From: Epiperipatus broadwayi
Lineage: Eukaryota; Onychophora; Udeonychophora; Euonychophora; Peripatidae
Reading direction: 5' to 3'
NCBI GenBank assembly: GCA_028023455.1
Contig: JAQFVV010000444.1
Span: 122,001 to 186,000, forward strand
Length of the DNA stretch: 64,000 nucleotides
Shown: in pieces, positions 1 through 11,030 of the stretch
Layout: every line of letters begins with the position of its first letter
Numbering within the stretch: the stretch's first letter is position 1
Position numbers and translations under genes: made by a program
Notes under the pieces: model-generated
What the model was told of the DNA's origin: nothing
What the model saw: the letters and a program-made list of their open reading frames with translations, nothing else
The model's database searches: none

Positions 1-1
1 A

Positions 2-655
2 GTTAGAAGAAAAGGTGAAGAGACAATTGATTTAAAAAGTGGACATGTACTCTACTATAAAGGCACAAATATTAAAAATACAAATGAAGATGGATTCATT
101 ATAAATAAAACATTGAAAAACAATATTGTAGAGATTGATGGTGTATTGGACAGAGAGGCGAGATTAGTTATACAACTTAACAGCAGATACCAAATGCAGA
201 TAATTCAGGTTTATGCCCCAACAAGTTCTCATAGTGATGAAGCAGTAGAAGATTTTTATATGGATGTACAAAAGGCTTTTGATCAGAGTAAACAACATTT
301 TTAAATTGTTGTGGGAGACTTTAATGCTAGAATTGGTAAACAAATGAAAGATGAAAATGTTGTAGGTAATTTTGATTATAGTAATAGAAATGAGAGAGGA
401 CATACATTTGTGGAGTTTGCAGAAAAAGAAAAACTTCATATCATGAATTATTATTTTTTTTAGAAAAATGTTAAAAGGAAGTGGACATGGAGGCATCCAA
501 ATGAAGGTACAGCAAAATTGGATTATATTTTGACTAACAGAAAATACACATTTTAAGATTGTAATGTTCTTAATAAATTTAACACAGGAAGTGATAATCA
601 ATTAGTAGGATGTAAGATACATGTTAATGTGAAAGGAGAAAGACAAAATTATTAA
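2..655 (+). pseudogene. LINE APE-type endonuclease domain, broken
   Basis: In the frame starting at position 2 the translation gives a QVYAPT motif (about 208-225), VVGDFNARIG (308-337) and a W-R-H-P...DYILTNRK stretch (about 485-547), which are successive signatures of the endonuclease that nicks target DNA for LINE integration. The usual final SDH motif reads SDN here (590-598), replacing the catalytic histidine, and four in-frame stops interrupt the frame. The N-terminal part, including the first metal-binding motifs, lies before the window. Confidence 0.85.
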
Positions 656-1570
656 GAAAAACAATATTTACAGTTGATATTCATAATCTTCAGAAATATT
701 CTAATGAATTTAAATTAGAATTTACAAATTGGTTTCAAGTATTAGTAGATTTTAAACATGATTCAGATTTAAATGAAATTTATATGAAAATAATTGATAC
801 ACTTTTAAAAACTGCAACAAAGATAGCTGGTAGAAAAATCAGCAATTGACTAATAAAATTTCTACTGAGACTAGAGAATTTATGAAGAAAAGAAGGAATA
901 TGAAGATATACAAAAATGATGCATTAAAAAGGATTGAATATTTTGAATTTTGTAAAATGGTGCAAAAAAGAGTTGAAATGAAGAAAGTATAACTATGAAC
1001 TAGCAAGAAAAGCTGTAGAAGAGAATAAAAGTTGCAAGAGTGTGAAACAACATTTTGGTATTGGTAGGAAATTTATATGTGCAATAAGAAAAAAAGATGG
1101 AATTATTACTAAAAAGAGAGATGACATCATGAAATAAGTATAAGACTTCTATCAAGAATTATATAGTAATAAAGAACAAGTACCTCCTATATGTATTATA
1201 TTTTCTCAACTGCCAGAATTTTAAATGAAGAAGTGAGACATGTAATTAAATTTATGAAGAAAGAAAAGGCTCCAGATAATGATGAAATTATAATTGATAT
1301 ATTAAAAGAAGTAGGTGAAGAAATAAAATTTTTTTAACAAAGTTATATACCAAATTCTAAATGATAAAGATGTACCAGAATGCAGTATTAATATTAATAT
1401 TTAAAAAAAGGTGACAAAGAAGATATTAGAAATTATAGACCCATCAGTTTTATACAAAATTTTTACCAAGATAATTATAACTCATCTACAGAGAACATTG
1501 GATTTCCACCAAACTAAGAGAACAAACTAGATTTAAAAGTGCTTTTAGTACAGTAGATTATATCCAGGTA

Positions 1571-2180
1571 TTGAGAGAAGTTATAGAAAGAACAAATGAA
1601 TATGAGTTGCCATTATGCTTTGGATTTGTAGATTATGAAAAGGCATTTGATTCTATAAACATTTCTTCAATGATTAAAGCATTGGATCATCAAGGTATAG
1701 ATACAGGATATTGTTATATTTTAACGAATATTTATATAAATGCAATAGCAACAATTAGATTACATAATGATACTAGGAAAGTTAATATTGAGAAGGGTGT
1801 AAGACAGGGTGACTCCATATCTCCAGAACTTTTTAGAGCAGTGCTGCAAGAAGTATTTTTGTGGATTAAAATGGGAAGCTAAAGGGTGAAAGTAAATGGA
1901 GATTATGTAATTCATTTATATTTTGCAGATGATGTAGTTGTTTTTGAAAATAATGCTTTAGAGCTGCAGGAAATGTTGAATGAGTTATCAGATGAAAGTA
2001 GGACTAAAGACAAATGTTAAAAAGACTAAAGTAATGTTTATTGGATTTTATCAAAAGATGAAAATAAAGATTGATTATGATGAGTTAGAAGAAGTTAACA
2101 GCTACATATACCTTGATCAGATTATTAATACAGTTGTAAACATAATGAGTAAAATTAATCATAGAATTAACCTTGTTTGA
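1571..2180 (+). pseudogene. LINE reverse transcriptase domain, broken
   Basis: The translation contains the palm signatures in order: FGFVDYEKAFDSI (about 1619-1660, motif A with catalytic Asp), VRQGDSISPELF (about 1799-1834, motif B) and FADDVVVF (1922-1945, motif C with both Asp codons intact). A stop follows the ORF at 1880-1882, just before motif C. The frame changes by one between motif C and 1980, after which NVKKTKVM (the conserved N-x-x-KTK-M of the next motif) is found. This enzyme would copy the element RNA at the nicked target. Motif spacing and wording match RTE-clade LINEs. Confidence 0.85.
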
Positions 2181-2249
2181 AATGCTTTTGGTAGAAATAA
2201 CTTGATACTAAAAGGAAATATGCCTATGTGTTTGAAAAAAAAAAAAGGT

Positions 2250-2665
2250 TTTTTAATAGATGTGTTTTACCAGTTCTTAATTATGGATCTGAGACTCGGA
2301 CACTTAATAGAAGAGCAATATAGAGACTTCAGACCACTCAAAGAAATGTGGAATGATACATGTTGGGAGTAACAAGAAGAGATCGAAAATGCAATATATG
2401 GGTAAGAGAACAAACAGATGTTATTGACTTCATTGAAAAAATTAAAATACTGAAGTGGAATTGGACTGGACATATTGCTAGAAGCGATGATAATATATGA
2501 ACAACTAAAATCTTAAACTGGATTCCAAGAGATTGTAAAAGACCCAGAAAGAGACCACATGTGGGTGAATGAAATAAGAAAGTATGCAGGGGTGATGTGG
2601 AGAAGAGAAGCTAAAAATCAGAAAAGATGGATTGAACTTGGAGAGACCTTCATCCTGTAGTGTAT
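2250..2665 (+). pseudogene. LINE ORF C-terminal region (RTE type)
   Basis: Although interrupted by stops and frame changes, the stretch retains a typical RTE C-terminus: R-C-V-L-P-V-L-N-YGSET near 2255-2300, a RRDRKCNIWVREQT stretch near 2380-2415, LKWNWTGHIAR near 2451-2483, and a basic RPRKRP run near 2539-2560 just before the 3' tail. No C-terminal nuclease motif is visible. The same block recurs at 37690-38110, 45280-45600 and 50290-50500, which helps delimit the family. Confidence 0.75.
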
Positions 2666-2690
2666 TGATATTGGTTGATGATGATGATGA

Positions 2691-3950
2691 TTTATATAGA
2701 CCAAAGTAATATAAAATTCAAAGCTGCAGATCAAATACACAGAAAAACAAATTTACTGTTTTTTATACAATGGGACAGTATAATCATCCAAAACTAGAAA
2801 AGTGAGGGTTTGAATAATCAGTCTTTCCAGATAGCCATAATTGGAATGTGTACCATAAAGAGTTTTATATAGGCAAATACAATTCTTATGCTAGCCAATG
2901 TCTGGATAATCAAGCTATGCTTACAATAGTTTTACAACATGTATGAAGAAAGTATTGGATTATCTGCCTTGGGAAAAGTATTTTGGCTGTGTAAAGACAT
3001 GATCACACAGCAAAAATGCTCAGAGATACTCTTATTTTTTATCAACTAAAACTGAGATAGGCCATGTACCTCTTCAAAATCCACCTCACTTAATTTCTTT
3101 GAATATTGATTAATGTGTTAGTTCCATTCAATAATTTTTTATACAATTGCTTCAACTTTGTAATCAGAAGAGTATGAGTCATCAAAATCTGTTGGATAAG
3201 GTATATATACTTATATGCACTTTTATTTATATGTTTATTTTTTCTGCATGGTTGTGGCAATATTTTATTAATCACCTGATTTTATATTCTAGGTAGATTC
3301 TATCTAACAAAATCAAATATTTTTCACAATTTAAAAGGTTAGACAGATGATAAAAAGAATAATATTATTAATATTCTACATTACATCTAAACTTTTCTTT
3401 TTTATTTATCTGCCTCTGTATAAAATCCAAGCTATTTACAAGTTTTAGAGTATTTATACTAACATTTACTTTTTCTTCATTCAATGTTCACAGATACCAG
3501 CAAAGAAAAACCTCTTATGGGGTTGCTTGGAAAAATAAAAAGAATCAGTGAGAATATTTTTTTATATTTTGAAGTAATGGACTGTCATGAGTAAGTCATG
3601 TTATATATCATTTTATTGAAAATAATTAAATAATTAAATTAAATTAATAATAAGTCATTAGGAACTTAGTCAAATATTTTTCACATATTTAAATATACAC
3701 CTACAGCCTTGTGACCTTTTTATAAAAATTCAGTTGCAGGGAAATGTGTTTAGATAAAGACAATTGTATAGATTTTTTCTTAGTAAATTTCCATATTACT
3801 TATTTAAAAATAAATTATTTCCAAAATTTGTGATGTTGATAAAATAGAAATTGACCTGTAGCTTTCTAAACATTCCCATTTGCCACTTTTGTGTGTAACA
3901 GGTGATTTTAGGCAATCTGGAAATGTACTTTTAGTAGAGAAAAAATACTG
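2691..3950. other. AT-rich stretch, nothing recognised
   Basis: No convincing ORF, RNA gene or repeat structure was seen. The short minus-strand ORF at 3090-3275 has no recognisable motif and the composition of random AT-rich DNA. Confidence 0.6.
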
Positions 3951-4075
3951 TGATCAGGTGGGTTAGCAATATGAGATGGCATGGGAAGTTGAGGGTCATG
4001 TGAAAGTACGAGTTCGAATCCCTTATGTTACAGTATATATGTGAAGGTGTGTATAAGTCTGTAAAGTGTATTAAA
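3951..4075 (+). repeat. tRNA-derived SINE, family V, copy 1
   Basis: A block starting GTGATCAGGTGGGTTAGCAA and containing GAGTTCGAATCCC at 4010-4022, a canonical RNA polymerase III B box. It recurs at 44645-44770 with only scattered differences. A tRNA-like head with a B box, dispersed copies and an AT-rich tail fit a SINE. The A box is only approximate, so the parent tRNA was not assigned. Confidence 0.6.
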
Positions 4076-4475
4076 TTATAGATAAATTAAACAAAAAAAC
4101 AATACTTGTAATAGAATGGAAATATTTTTAATTAATATTATGACAGAAATACCGTCCAAATCAATACATTTCTTATATCTTTTTTATATAAAGATTCTAA
4201 AATTTCAAATTCCCCTCTATAAAACAAAAGAATTCATGATAGATTTTTCATAATCCAAAACATAATGGTTATATAATTATTTGTAAAACTATTCCTTAAT
4301 AATTCCACAGTATGAATAAAATGGTGATTGAAAAAGATCAGTGACTAGTTTTGAATTATTCAAAATTTTTTTCTTTAAAAATAGATTTTTCAACAACAAT
4401 CCAAATGTTGCTAATTTGATTGATTTTAAAGAATCAATTTGTTCAGAATAGAGCAAAACTAAAAGAATAATAAAT

Positions 4476-4690
4476 GGCCTTATTGTTAGGGAATTTTTAT
4501 AAAAGTTAAGTGTCAGAAGAGACAGCACTGGAATCAATCTCAAAATCTTACGCTCGAGGGTAAACCAATGTATTAATAAAAGTAGGTAAATAATTAAATG
4601 GTTTTATTGTTAAGAAGTTCATATGAAGTTTGAGTGCTAAAAATATTAGAACTGGAATCAATCTGAGAATTTTATACTCCAGTGTCCATC
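4476..4690. repeat. Two-copy diverged tandem repeat, period about 123 bp
   Basis: TTATTGTTAGG...CTGGAATCAATCT at about 4480-4540 recurs at about 4603-4665 with substitutions. Both copies end in a similar AAAATCTTACGCTC / GAATTTTATACTC segment. There is no coding signal, and the minus-strand ORF at 4289-4543 covers only the first copy. Confidence 0.5.
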
Positions 4691-4737
4691 CCTCTTCTAC
4701 TACTCTAACCTATACAGGACTTATAAAAGTAAATGAA

Positions 4738-5255
4738 TTACAGTCAAATATCAGCCTTTCACGCTAATTGTGCATACGCTTTGCGAGTGTTAATAATAAA
4801 TGAATACTTCTCACCAATACAAGATATAGTATTTATGCAGGAATAAAAGGAATCCTCTTATTCCTACAACTCAAACACTTATATATGAGCAAATCTGAAG
4901 TACTGGCAAAGAAAGCATGACGATGGAACAGTCACTTTAAATTACTATATATAATGTCTGAATGAATGACGGTGGTGAAATTATCTAGAATTTACTAAAC
5001 ATCATTCCAACTGAAACTTAATAATATGTAAATAAGCATTTCTTTTATATAGCGTATGTAAACAATTGTATTACAGTCAAATATCAGCCTTTCACGCTAA
5101 TTGTGCATACGCTTTGCGAGTGTTAATAATAAATGAATACTTTCTCACCAATACAAGACACATATTCCTACAACTCAAACGCTTATATATGAGCAAATCT
5201 AAAGTACTGGCAAAGAAAGCATGAAGATGGAACAGTCACTTTAAATATTGATTAA
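4738..5255 (+). repeat. Dispersed repeat family X, two tandem copies (period 333 bp)
   Basis: A block starting TTACAGTCAAATATCAGCCT occurs at 4738 and again at 5071. The copies share a TTTGCGAGTGTTAATAATAA segment, a TATATGAGCAAATCT segment and an AACAGTCACTTTAAAT segment. The second copy lacks about 30 bases (TATAGTATTTATGCAGG...CTCTTA) after ACAAGA and stops earlier. A third copy is at 22063-22330, with an inverted partner at 22346-22518. The function and class of the family are unknown; no ORF spans it. Confidence 0.7.
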
Positions 5256-5384
5256 TCAATAATATGGAGAAATAATTAAATTTAGAAGAAAAATATCTGT
5301 GCACTCTAAGATTTATGAAAGATAGGTGAAATGTAAAAAGGTATTTGCCTGAAGGTTTATGATGATACCATTTTAGTTGTATTT

Positions 5385-5905
5385 ATATGTTGGATTATCT
5401 CCATCATCTAACATTAAATATTGAAAGTCTTTAGACAAACTTTAAATTTTATTTAAACTTTTCAATTATATTCAACTGTTAGTAACACCACACAGATTGG
5501 TATATAACACAATGTTTCAATTGCCATTATTCTACTCTCTTCTTCATGTATTGCTGGCCTGACCAGTGACAGTACTAGCATGGAAAATGAATTCAGATCT
5601 TTAGGTTCTTGAATATTGAACTTTAAGGTAATGCTCTAACTAACTAGCTTAATTGGTTAGAGCATTATTTTAAAATTTAATATTCAAGAATTTAAAAGTC
5701 CAAGTTCAATTCCCATGCCAGTACTGACACTGGTCAGACCAGCAACACACGAAGAAGAGAAAATAATATCACTTAAAACATGTTATATACTATTCTTTGA
5801 GGCTATTACTAACATAGGCATATAACTGGAAAATTTAAATAATGTTTAAAATTTGTCTGTCATTCAATATTTAATGTTAAATGATGGAAATAGTCCAACA
5901 TATAT
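5385..5905. repeat. Large imperfect palindrome (fold-back element, family F1)
   Basis: The left arm begins TATATGTTGGATTATCTCC near 5385. The right arm ends with its imperfect complement (GGAAATAGTCCAACATATA) at about 5886-5904, and the arms pair inward to a centre near 5648. The innermost hairpin is TAATGCTCTAAC (5629-5640) with GTTAGAGCATTA (5656-5667). Within the right arm, GGTTAGAGCA followed by AAGTTCAATTCCC resembles the A and B boxes of a tRNA-derived SINE, and the left arm carries the inverted copy. Related arms recur at 41063-41268. Confidence 0.7.
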
Positions 5906-6037
5906 TTTCTAATAGAAGTATATGTGCAAATTATTATACATTTAATAGTATTCAAGAGATTTTCAAAATTTTAATTGAGTTATAATTAACTTTTATTCAA
6001 TTATAAATGAAAGAAGAGAGTTGCAAACAATTATTAT

Positions 6038-6131
6038 TATTATTATTTTTATGTGTCAAAACATCCGCCGGGCAGCGAACCCTGGGATAACTGCTTGTAA
6101 GGCAGCTTTGCTAACCACTCCCACCAATGCT
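6038..6131 (-). repeat. tRNA-Val-like SINE head or tRNA pseudogene
   Basis: On the minus strand a tRNA-like fold can be drawn: a 7-bp acceptor stem with one mismatch and wobble pairs, a D-arm region GTGGTTAGC, an anticodon arm GCTGC-CTTACAA-GCAGT (anticodon TAC, valine), and a T arm around GGGTTCGCTGCCC. A TTTT Pol III stop follows at once, then an (ATA)n tail at 6038-6050. The T loop departs from TTCGAAT and the T stem has a mismatch, so a working tRNA gene is unlikely. The tail suggests a retroposed copy. Confidence 0.55.
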
Positions 6132-6654
6132 TGATGAACATTTTTTTAAATATTTATTATAGTATGTTTAAATCCACTTTTGAATACAATAAATATAGAA
6201 ATAGGAAAGAAAATAAAAATTTCCAATCAACTGGGGGAGTTACTTGTTAGATAATTCAATGTTTTTATCATTTTTCTTCTAATCTAGAATGTTCAGTCTC
6301 TTAAATGGCTATAAAATATCATTAATATAATTTATTTTTATTAAATATATTTTGGTCTTTGGGTTATGGATAAAAGTTATGTTGTGACTCAGATTTCAAA
6401 AAATGACTTATAATACAGCAGAAATTTGATAGTTGCTTTGTGTATTAGTAACACATGTGTTGACTAATGTTTACAACTTTAAATTGATGACCAATGTTTA
6501 CAATTTTAAATTGATTCGAAATATTTCTAATTATAAGATCTAAATATTAACTTGCTGTGAATCAAAAGATTTCACAAATGTTAATTTCTAAACAAATTAG
6601 TGGAATTAATTAGTGAAGAACTTACTAACTTCATACTCTCAAATCAAACTGTTT
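6132..6654. other. AT-rich stretch, nothing recognised
   Basis: No ORF, RNA structure or repeat match was found beyond an AATTTTAAATTGATT-type short local duplication near 6465-6510. Confidence 0.5.
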
Positions 6655-6780
6655 TAGATTTGCCTATATAATTAGAAAGTAGGTTGAAGATAAGATGGCC
6701 TTTCTTATCTTTATAAAGTTGTAATCTTGTGTTAAGATTTGTAGAGGTCCCTCTTGTGGTAAAATTAAGCACTCAAGGTG
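6655..6780 (+). repeat. Dispersed repeat family Y, copy 1
   Basis: The segment TTAGAAAGTAGGTTGAAG (6678-6695) followed by GTAGAGGTCCCT (6741-6752) is matched in inverse orientation at about 36870-36990, where it interrupts LINE copy 2. The matching core is roughly 110-130 bp. It has the size and insertion behaviour of a SINE, but no clear tRNA head was found. Confidence 0.6.
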
Positions 6781-7060
6781 CATAGTATTAAGGTTAAAGC
6801 TTTATATGTATTTATGTGCTGACCATTCACTTAATAAAAATTAATGTTTACAACTTTAATATGTATAAGTTGATATTATTTTTTTTATAGATAAAAGAGA
6901 AAAAGTTAGATAAAGAATTGAAATTTTTTAAACTCTTTTTTAAAAAAGTAAAATAAATAAAAAAAGTAGGAATGCAAATAAAGTTGTTCAAATTGCTTTG
7001 TCAGAAAAGTTTCTTAATAAAATAATCAAAATCAGGGATTTTTTTCTCTTTTCTGGATAA

Positions 7061-7554
7061 TTGTAATATTCATATAAATGTTCTGGGCTTCAAATAGAAA
7101 ATGTAGTCCATATAATTTAAATTTAACTTTTATTGATGTTAAACATGCTTTCTATTATTAATAGTTATAATCATAGAAATCTCATTTCTTTAGCGTTTTG
7201 AACTTTTGTGTACACTTGATAATTATTTTAATATTTAAAAATATTTAAATTTATTTATTTAATAGTCAAAAATATTTAAATCCCTTCAAAGATACAAAAA
7301 GATACAAGCACCCCTTTCTCGAAGAATTGGACTCTTTGAAGAGATTTAAATATCTTTGAATATTAAATTAATAAATTTAAATATTTTTAAATATTAAAAT
7401 AATTATTAAGTGTACATAAAAGCTCAGAACACTAAAGAAATGAGATTTCTATGATTATGACTATTAATTAATCGAAAGCACGCTCAGCATTAATAAAAGC
7501 TAAGTTTAAATTATATAGATTGAATGTCCAGAACATTTATGTGAATATTATAAA
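7061..7554. repeat. Large palindrome (fold-back element, family F2)
   Basis: TTGTAATATTCATATAAATG at 7061-7080 pairs with its near-complement at about 7533-7553. The arms continue inward through GAAATCTCATTTCTTTAG (7177-7194) against CTAAAGAAATGAGATTTC (7433-7450) and TTTAAATATTTTTAAATATT runs to a centre near 7310. Arms are about 240 bp with several mismatches. No ORF is present, so a non-autonomous fold-back or MITE is the simplest reading. Confidence 0.7.
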
Positions 7555-8079
7555 ATAATCTTAAATTAAACAAGCGTCAGTTCTTTTTTTGTTGTACTCT
7601 AGCATCATCTATGATAAACTTAAATAATCAGTGATTATGGGATGATAGTATAACTAAATCCATGCTCCTAAACCAGCTTCTCGAATTTGTCTTTATCGAT
7701 TTCTTCATTGTTTGATATCACTTTTGGCCAAAGTCTGACTAAAATCATAAATATACTATAAGATTTCTTAAAAGTTTGAAAGATCTGATGGGTATATTGG
7801 TTTGTACATTTATCTTCCATGCCCATGACTTGAAATTTCAGATTTTGAAATAGTCATTTTATTCACTATTGGTCAGAAAATGGATACCTAACTATTCTTA
7901 ACTGGATAATGGGAAGAAACAAATGAAAGTCATAAAATCTCTTCAATTCACAATTTGACAAAATATGAATGTTCACTCATGTAAAGATATCACTCTTGTA
8001 ATTGATTATTTAAGTCTGTTGTTTTATTTTGGTTTATATGCGATTTTATTTAAAATTGATGAAATGATTGAAATGTGAT
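7555..8079. other. AT-rich stretch, nothing recognised
   Basis: No coding, RNA or repeat signal was found. Confidence 0.5.
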
Positions 8080-9325
8080 GTGATACACTGTGCCTTCTCC
8101 TTTCTTTGAGTCAGGAATCTCTTAGCTACTATGCCCAGGGAAACCTGTTACCACCTTACCTTTCTTTTCCATTTCCTACCCTAGTACCCTATATTCTTCT
8201 CCATTCTGCTCCATTCCATTTCCACAATATTATCTTTGTCCACTCTATGGCCTTTATATCTGAATCCCCCTTATCTTTTCCCAAACCCAGCATAAAAACC
8301 AAGAATCTGCTTTTTATATAATCTTGTTTATATTTATTCTCCCACAACTTCATTATTTGCATCCTTTCTGGTAGTAAACATTTATATTAAATTAATAGGT
8401 CCCTAATAATTTTTATGCCTTCCTTACATAACTTACAGACTAAATCACCCACATTTTTCCATTTCTTTGTTGGTAACAATCCTGTTCTAGCCTTGAACAG
8501 TAAATTACTTTTCTTGCTATTACATAAATTAACTCGCACCAATATTCTGTTTACTTCTATATATATTTAAACTCTTTTTACTCTTCATACCAGTTCTCCC
8601 TCTTCAACTCCCCATTTATTTATTAATGCATCTATTCTTCTATTCCATTCCTTGCCACTATAACAATCAACAATTCTCCTAACACAGTCATCCCACCTTT
8701 TATATAAATATACTGACATAAAGTCTTTATCCAAATCTTCTGCATACCCTACTACCTTTCTCACCCATCTTGTTGCCTGTTCTTTATTCATAACCCAATT
8801 AAATACTATTTTGGCTATTCACTTATTATCCATAAATTGCAATCTACTTAACATTTTCATTTTACTTTTTGCATCTCTCATAAAAAACTTGACCATCCCA
8901 TTTCTCCTTAAATTATCTCCTTTGATGACCACACATCTGCATCTAATGCATGTCTTCCTACTTTCTTTGTGCTTCTTCTAAGTAATCTAACACTCCTTTA
9001 GTAGCACATAACACATCATTAGCATAATCCTGCTACTGCCACTCCCTTCCACACAATTCTATCTACATCATACTTATTTTATAAAAACACTGTAAATTTC
9101 TTTATCAGTCCCTTTCTTTTTTTCACTTCATTTATCATTTTTTTCTCCCATTCATCCAAGTAATTTCTGTGATTACTTAAGGCGATTCACAAATAGTTAT
9201 ATCTATTCACCACATTTAACTTTATATGCCCCAATAATAATTCTTTCTCTTCTCTTTCCCCAACATTTATCATTATTACTTTTGATTTTATTTCATTAAA
9301 TTTAATCCCCATCGCTATAATGTAA
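8080..9325 (-). pseudogene. LINE reverse transcriptase C-terminal half, second LINE clade
   Basis: Read on the minus strand from about 9320 downward, interrupted frames give GIKFNEIKSKVIMINVGERE (about 9312-9250), then an N-x-YL thumb motif, R-I-V-W-K-G-V-A-V-AGL, G-R-HALDADVWSS and GEMGWSSF (about 8910-8885), RWVRKVVGYAEDL (8585-8791 ORF) and finally a K-M-W-V-I...C region (about 8490-8430). The order, from the connection after the palm to the C-terminal cysteine-containing tail, is that of a LINE polymerase. The wording differs from the RTE family at 1-2690, so this is another clade. It is 5'-truncated near 9325, upstream of which no palm motifs are found. The pyrimidine-rich look of the plus strand follows from the purine-rich coding strand. 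Confidence 0.7.
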
Positions 9326-10940
9326 TATAATTAAAATATAAATATAATTATATAAATTTAATTTAATTCCAGTGAAAACATTACTTTAAGTATTGCAGAA
9401 AAAAAGAAGCAATCATAAAATAGTGTTATAAAGTTTGTTTATAAATATAATGCCATTTTATACTATCATTAGACGTTGATTATAACTTGATGACATCTAT
9501 AAATAATAACTTTAATAAAAGTTTAAATAATAATAATTATATTTCTAACAAGTGAAAAATATATGCAAATATAGACTAATATGTTGTTAATGAAGGATGT
9601 TACTAAATAATAAAAGCGTAAAATGTTTGGATTGCAATGGACTTAACTTTCTAGCAATTACACCTGATAGTCGTAAGAAAATTTTGTGGATCGTAGAAAA
9701 TTAAAACAAAGTACCGTTAAATTTTAAGTTATGCCCGCTGAAATAGGTTCCTTTTTGATAAAGAATAATATAAAGGAAATAACAATATCCTTCGGAAAAA
9801 GAAACTGGAGATTAAAAAAAAATTAAGAAATAGTACTGACTAGATAATCTGTGCAAATTATATTAATATACTTTAATGAATCAAAAAGTTAGAGAAAAGA
9901 GGGTTAAGGATTTGTTTTTTTTAGAATTTCAATTTTTTTAGGCATCTCGATTTGATAAATTATGTAAATGAATAGAAAGGTAGGGAAAAAGTTTTTTGTT
10001 TTTAATATTTTCATCTTTTTAATCTTTCAGGTTCAAGTTATATTTTGGCATTTAAAAAAATTTTTTTAACAAAAAATATTTTCTATTAAAACCTGTCCGT
10101 ACTCCCCCCTCTCGATTTCCTCTTAAAAGTAAAAGATTACCAATAACTCTTGTTTTATTCATTTTTCTTCTTTAATGTGTAAAAAAAAAAAAAATAGACG
10201 TTAATAATTTTATTTTTTTCAAACAAAAATAATAATAATAAAGTTTTTAGCATTTTACTTCTATAGATTACTTTTCTTTTTCTCCCTCCAGTAAGTAATA
10301 TTCTTTGTTTGTTTGCTTATTTGTTTTTTTATTCGTTTAACTTTTTATTTTTTATATAACTCATTAACTTAAATTTTGAATGTATTTGTTGACATGGAGC
10401 TAGAAATTAAAATGAATTTCATACACTGTCGTTTTATGTTGTTTTTTTTTGGGCCCTTTAAAATAATTGAATGTAATTTTATTATCAAAAGCAGGGCTAT
10501 CAATCAACGATAGGGTTAATGTAAAAAAAATTGGAAAATTGGCTAAACAACAATGAATATATTACTTGCTTCATTTCCCAATAAAAATAAAATATAGTCA
10601 ATAATTCTGGTTTTTTTTTTTTTTTAATGTTAGAAAATGTACTTCAAAAGTTGCAAAAATATATTTTAAACCAAATTAAAAATCATTAAAAAAAACACGT
10701 TTTGGGCCTTAATATACTGAATTTGTGTTCAGATGCAATACTGATACTGTTTTCCCCACTTCAACAGCTGTCTTATTTTACCAGTTCCTTTAAGTAACGT
10801 TTTTAAATATCATTATTACAATAAAACTTCATTACACTATTCTTATTTTTATCACTCATATATTTTGTCTGATTTTTTTAGTTCCAGGAATAATGAGATA
10901 AAATGTTATTTTTTCTTTGACCCATAATTCCTTAATTAAA
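9326..10940. other. AT-rich stretch with homopolymer runs
   Basis: Contains many A/T runs of 8-14 bases (for example 10180-10194 and 10611-10625) but no ORF or recognisable element. A small cluster of CpG sites at about 9616-9800 is mildly unusual for the window. Confidence 0.5.
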
Positions 10941-11030
10941 GGGATTTAAACCCGAACTTTCAAGCTCCATACAATCAGCCACTCTATACAATATAACTGA
11001 TACACATGACCACATATTGAGCAATCATAC
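10941..11030 (-). repeat. SINE family Z, diverged copy
   Basis: CCCGAACTTTCAAGCTCC followed by a TATAACTGATACACATGACC segment matches the better copies at 27302-27411 and 40666-40775. On the minus strand these carry a B-box-like GAGTTCAAGCCCC. This copy is short and mutated. Confidence 0.5.

Larger units (their letters stand above)
1..2690 (+). mobile_element. RTE-type LINE, copy 1 (5' end cut by window)
   Basis: Non-LTR retrotransposon reading left to right: apurinic-type endonuclease (to about 655), a linker, reverse transcriptase (about 1400-2180), and a C-terminal region ending near 2660, followed by a TGATGATGATGATGA tail at about 2673-2690. A short TGA-type microsatellite tail instead of poly(A) is usual for the RTE group. 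Translation stays mostly in one frame but has stops at 302, 461, 554 and 653 and shifts frame between the FADD motif and 1980, so the copy is dead. It is the best-preserved of five related copies here (others at 35390, 39480, 44820 and 50188), all on the plus strand. The true 5' end lies outside the window. Confidence 0.85.

Noticed and set aside
6060-6131. Functional tRNA-Val gene
   Set aside because: T stem and acceptor have mismatches, the T loop is non-standard, and an (ATA)n tail follows, as in a retroposed SINE.
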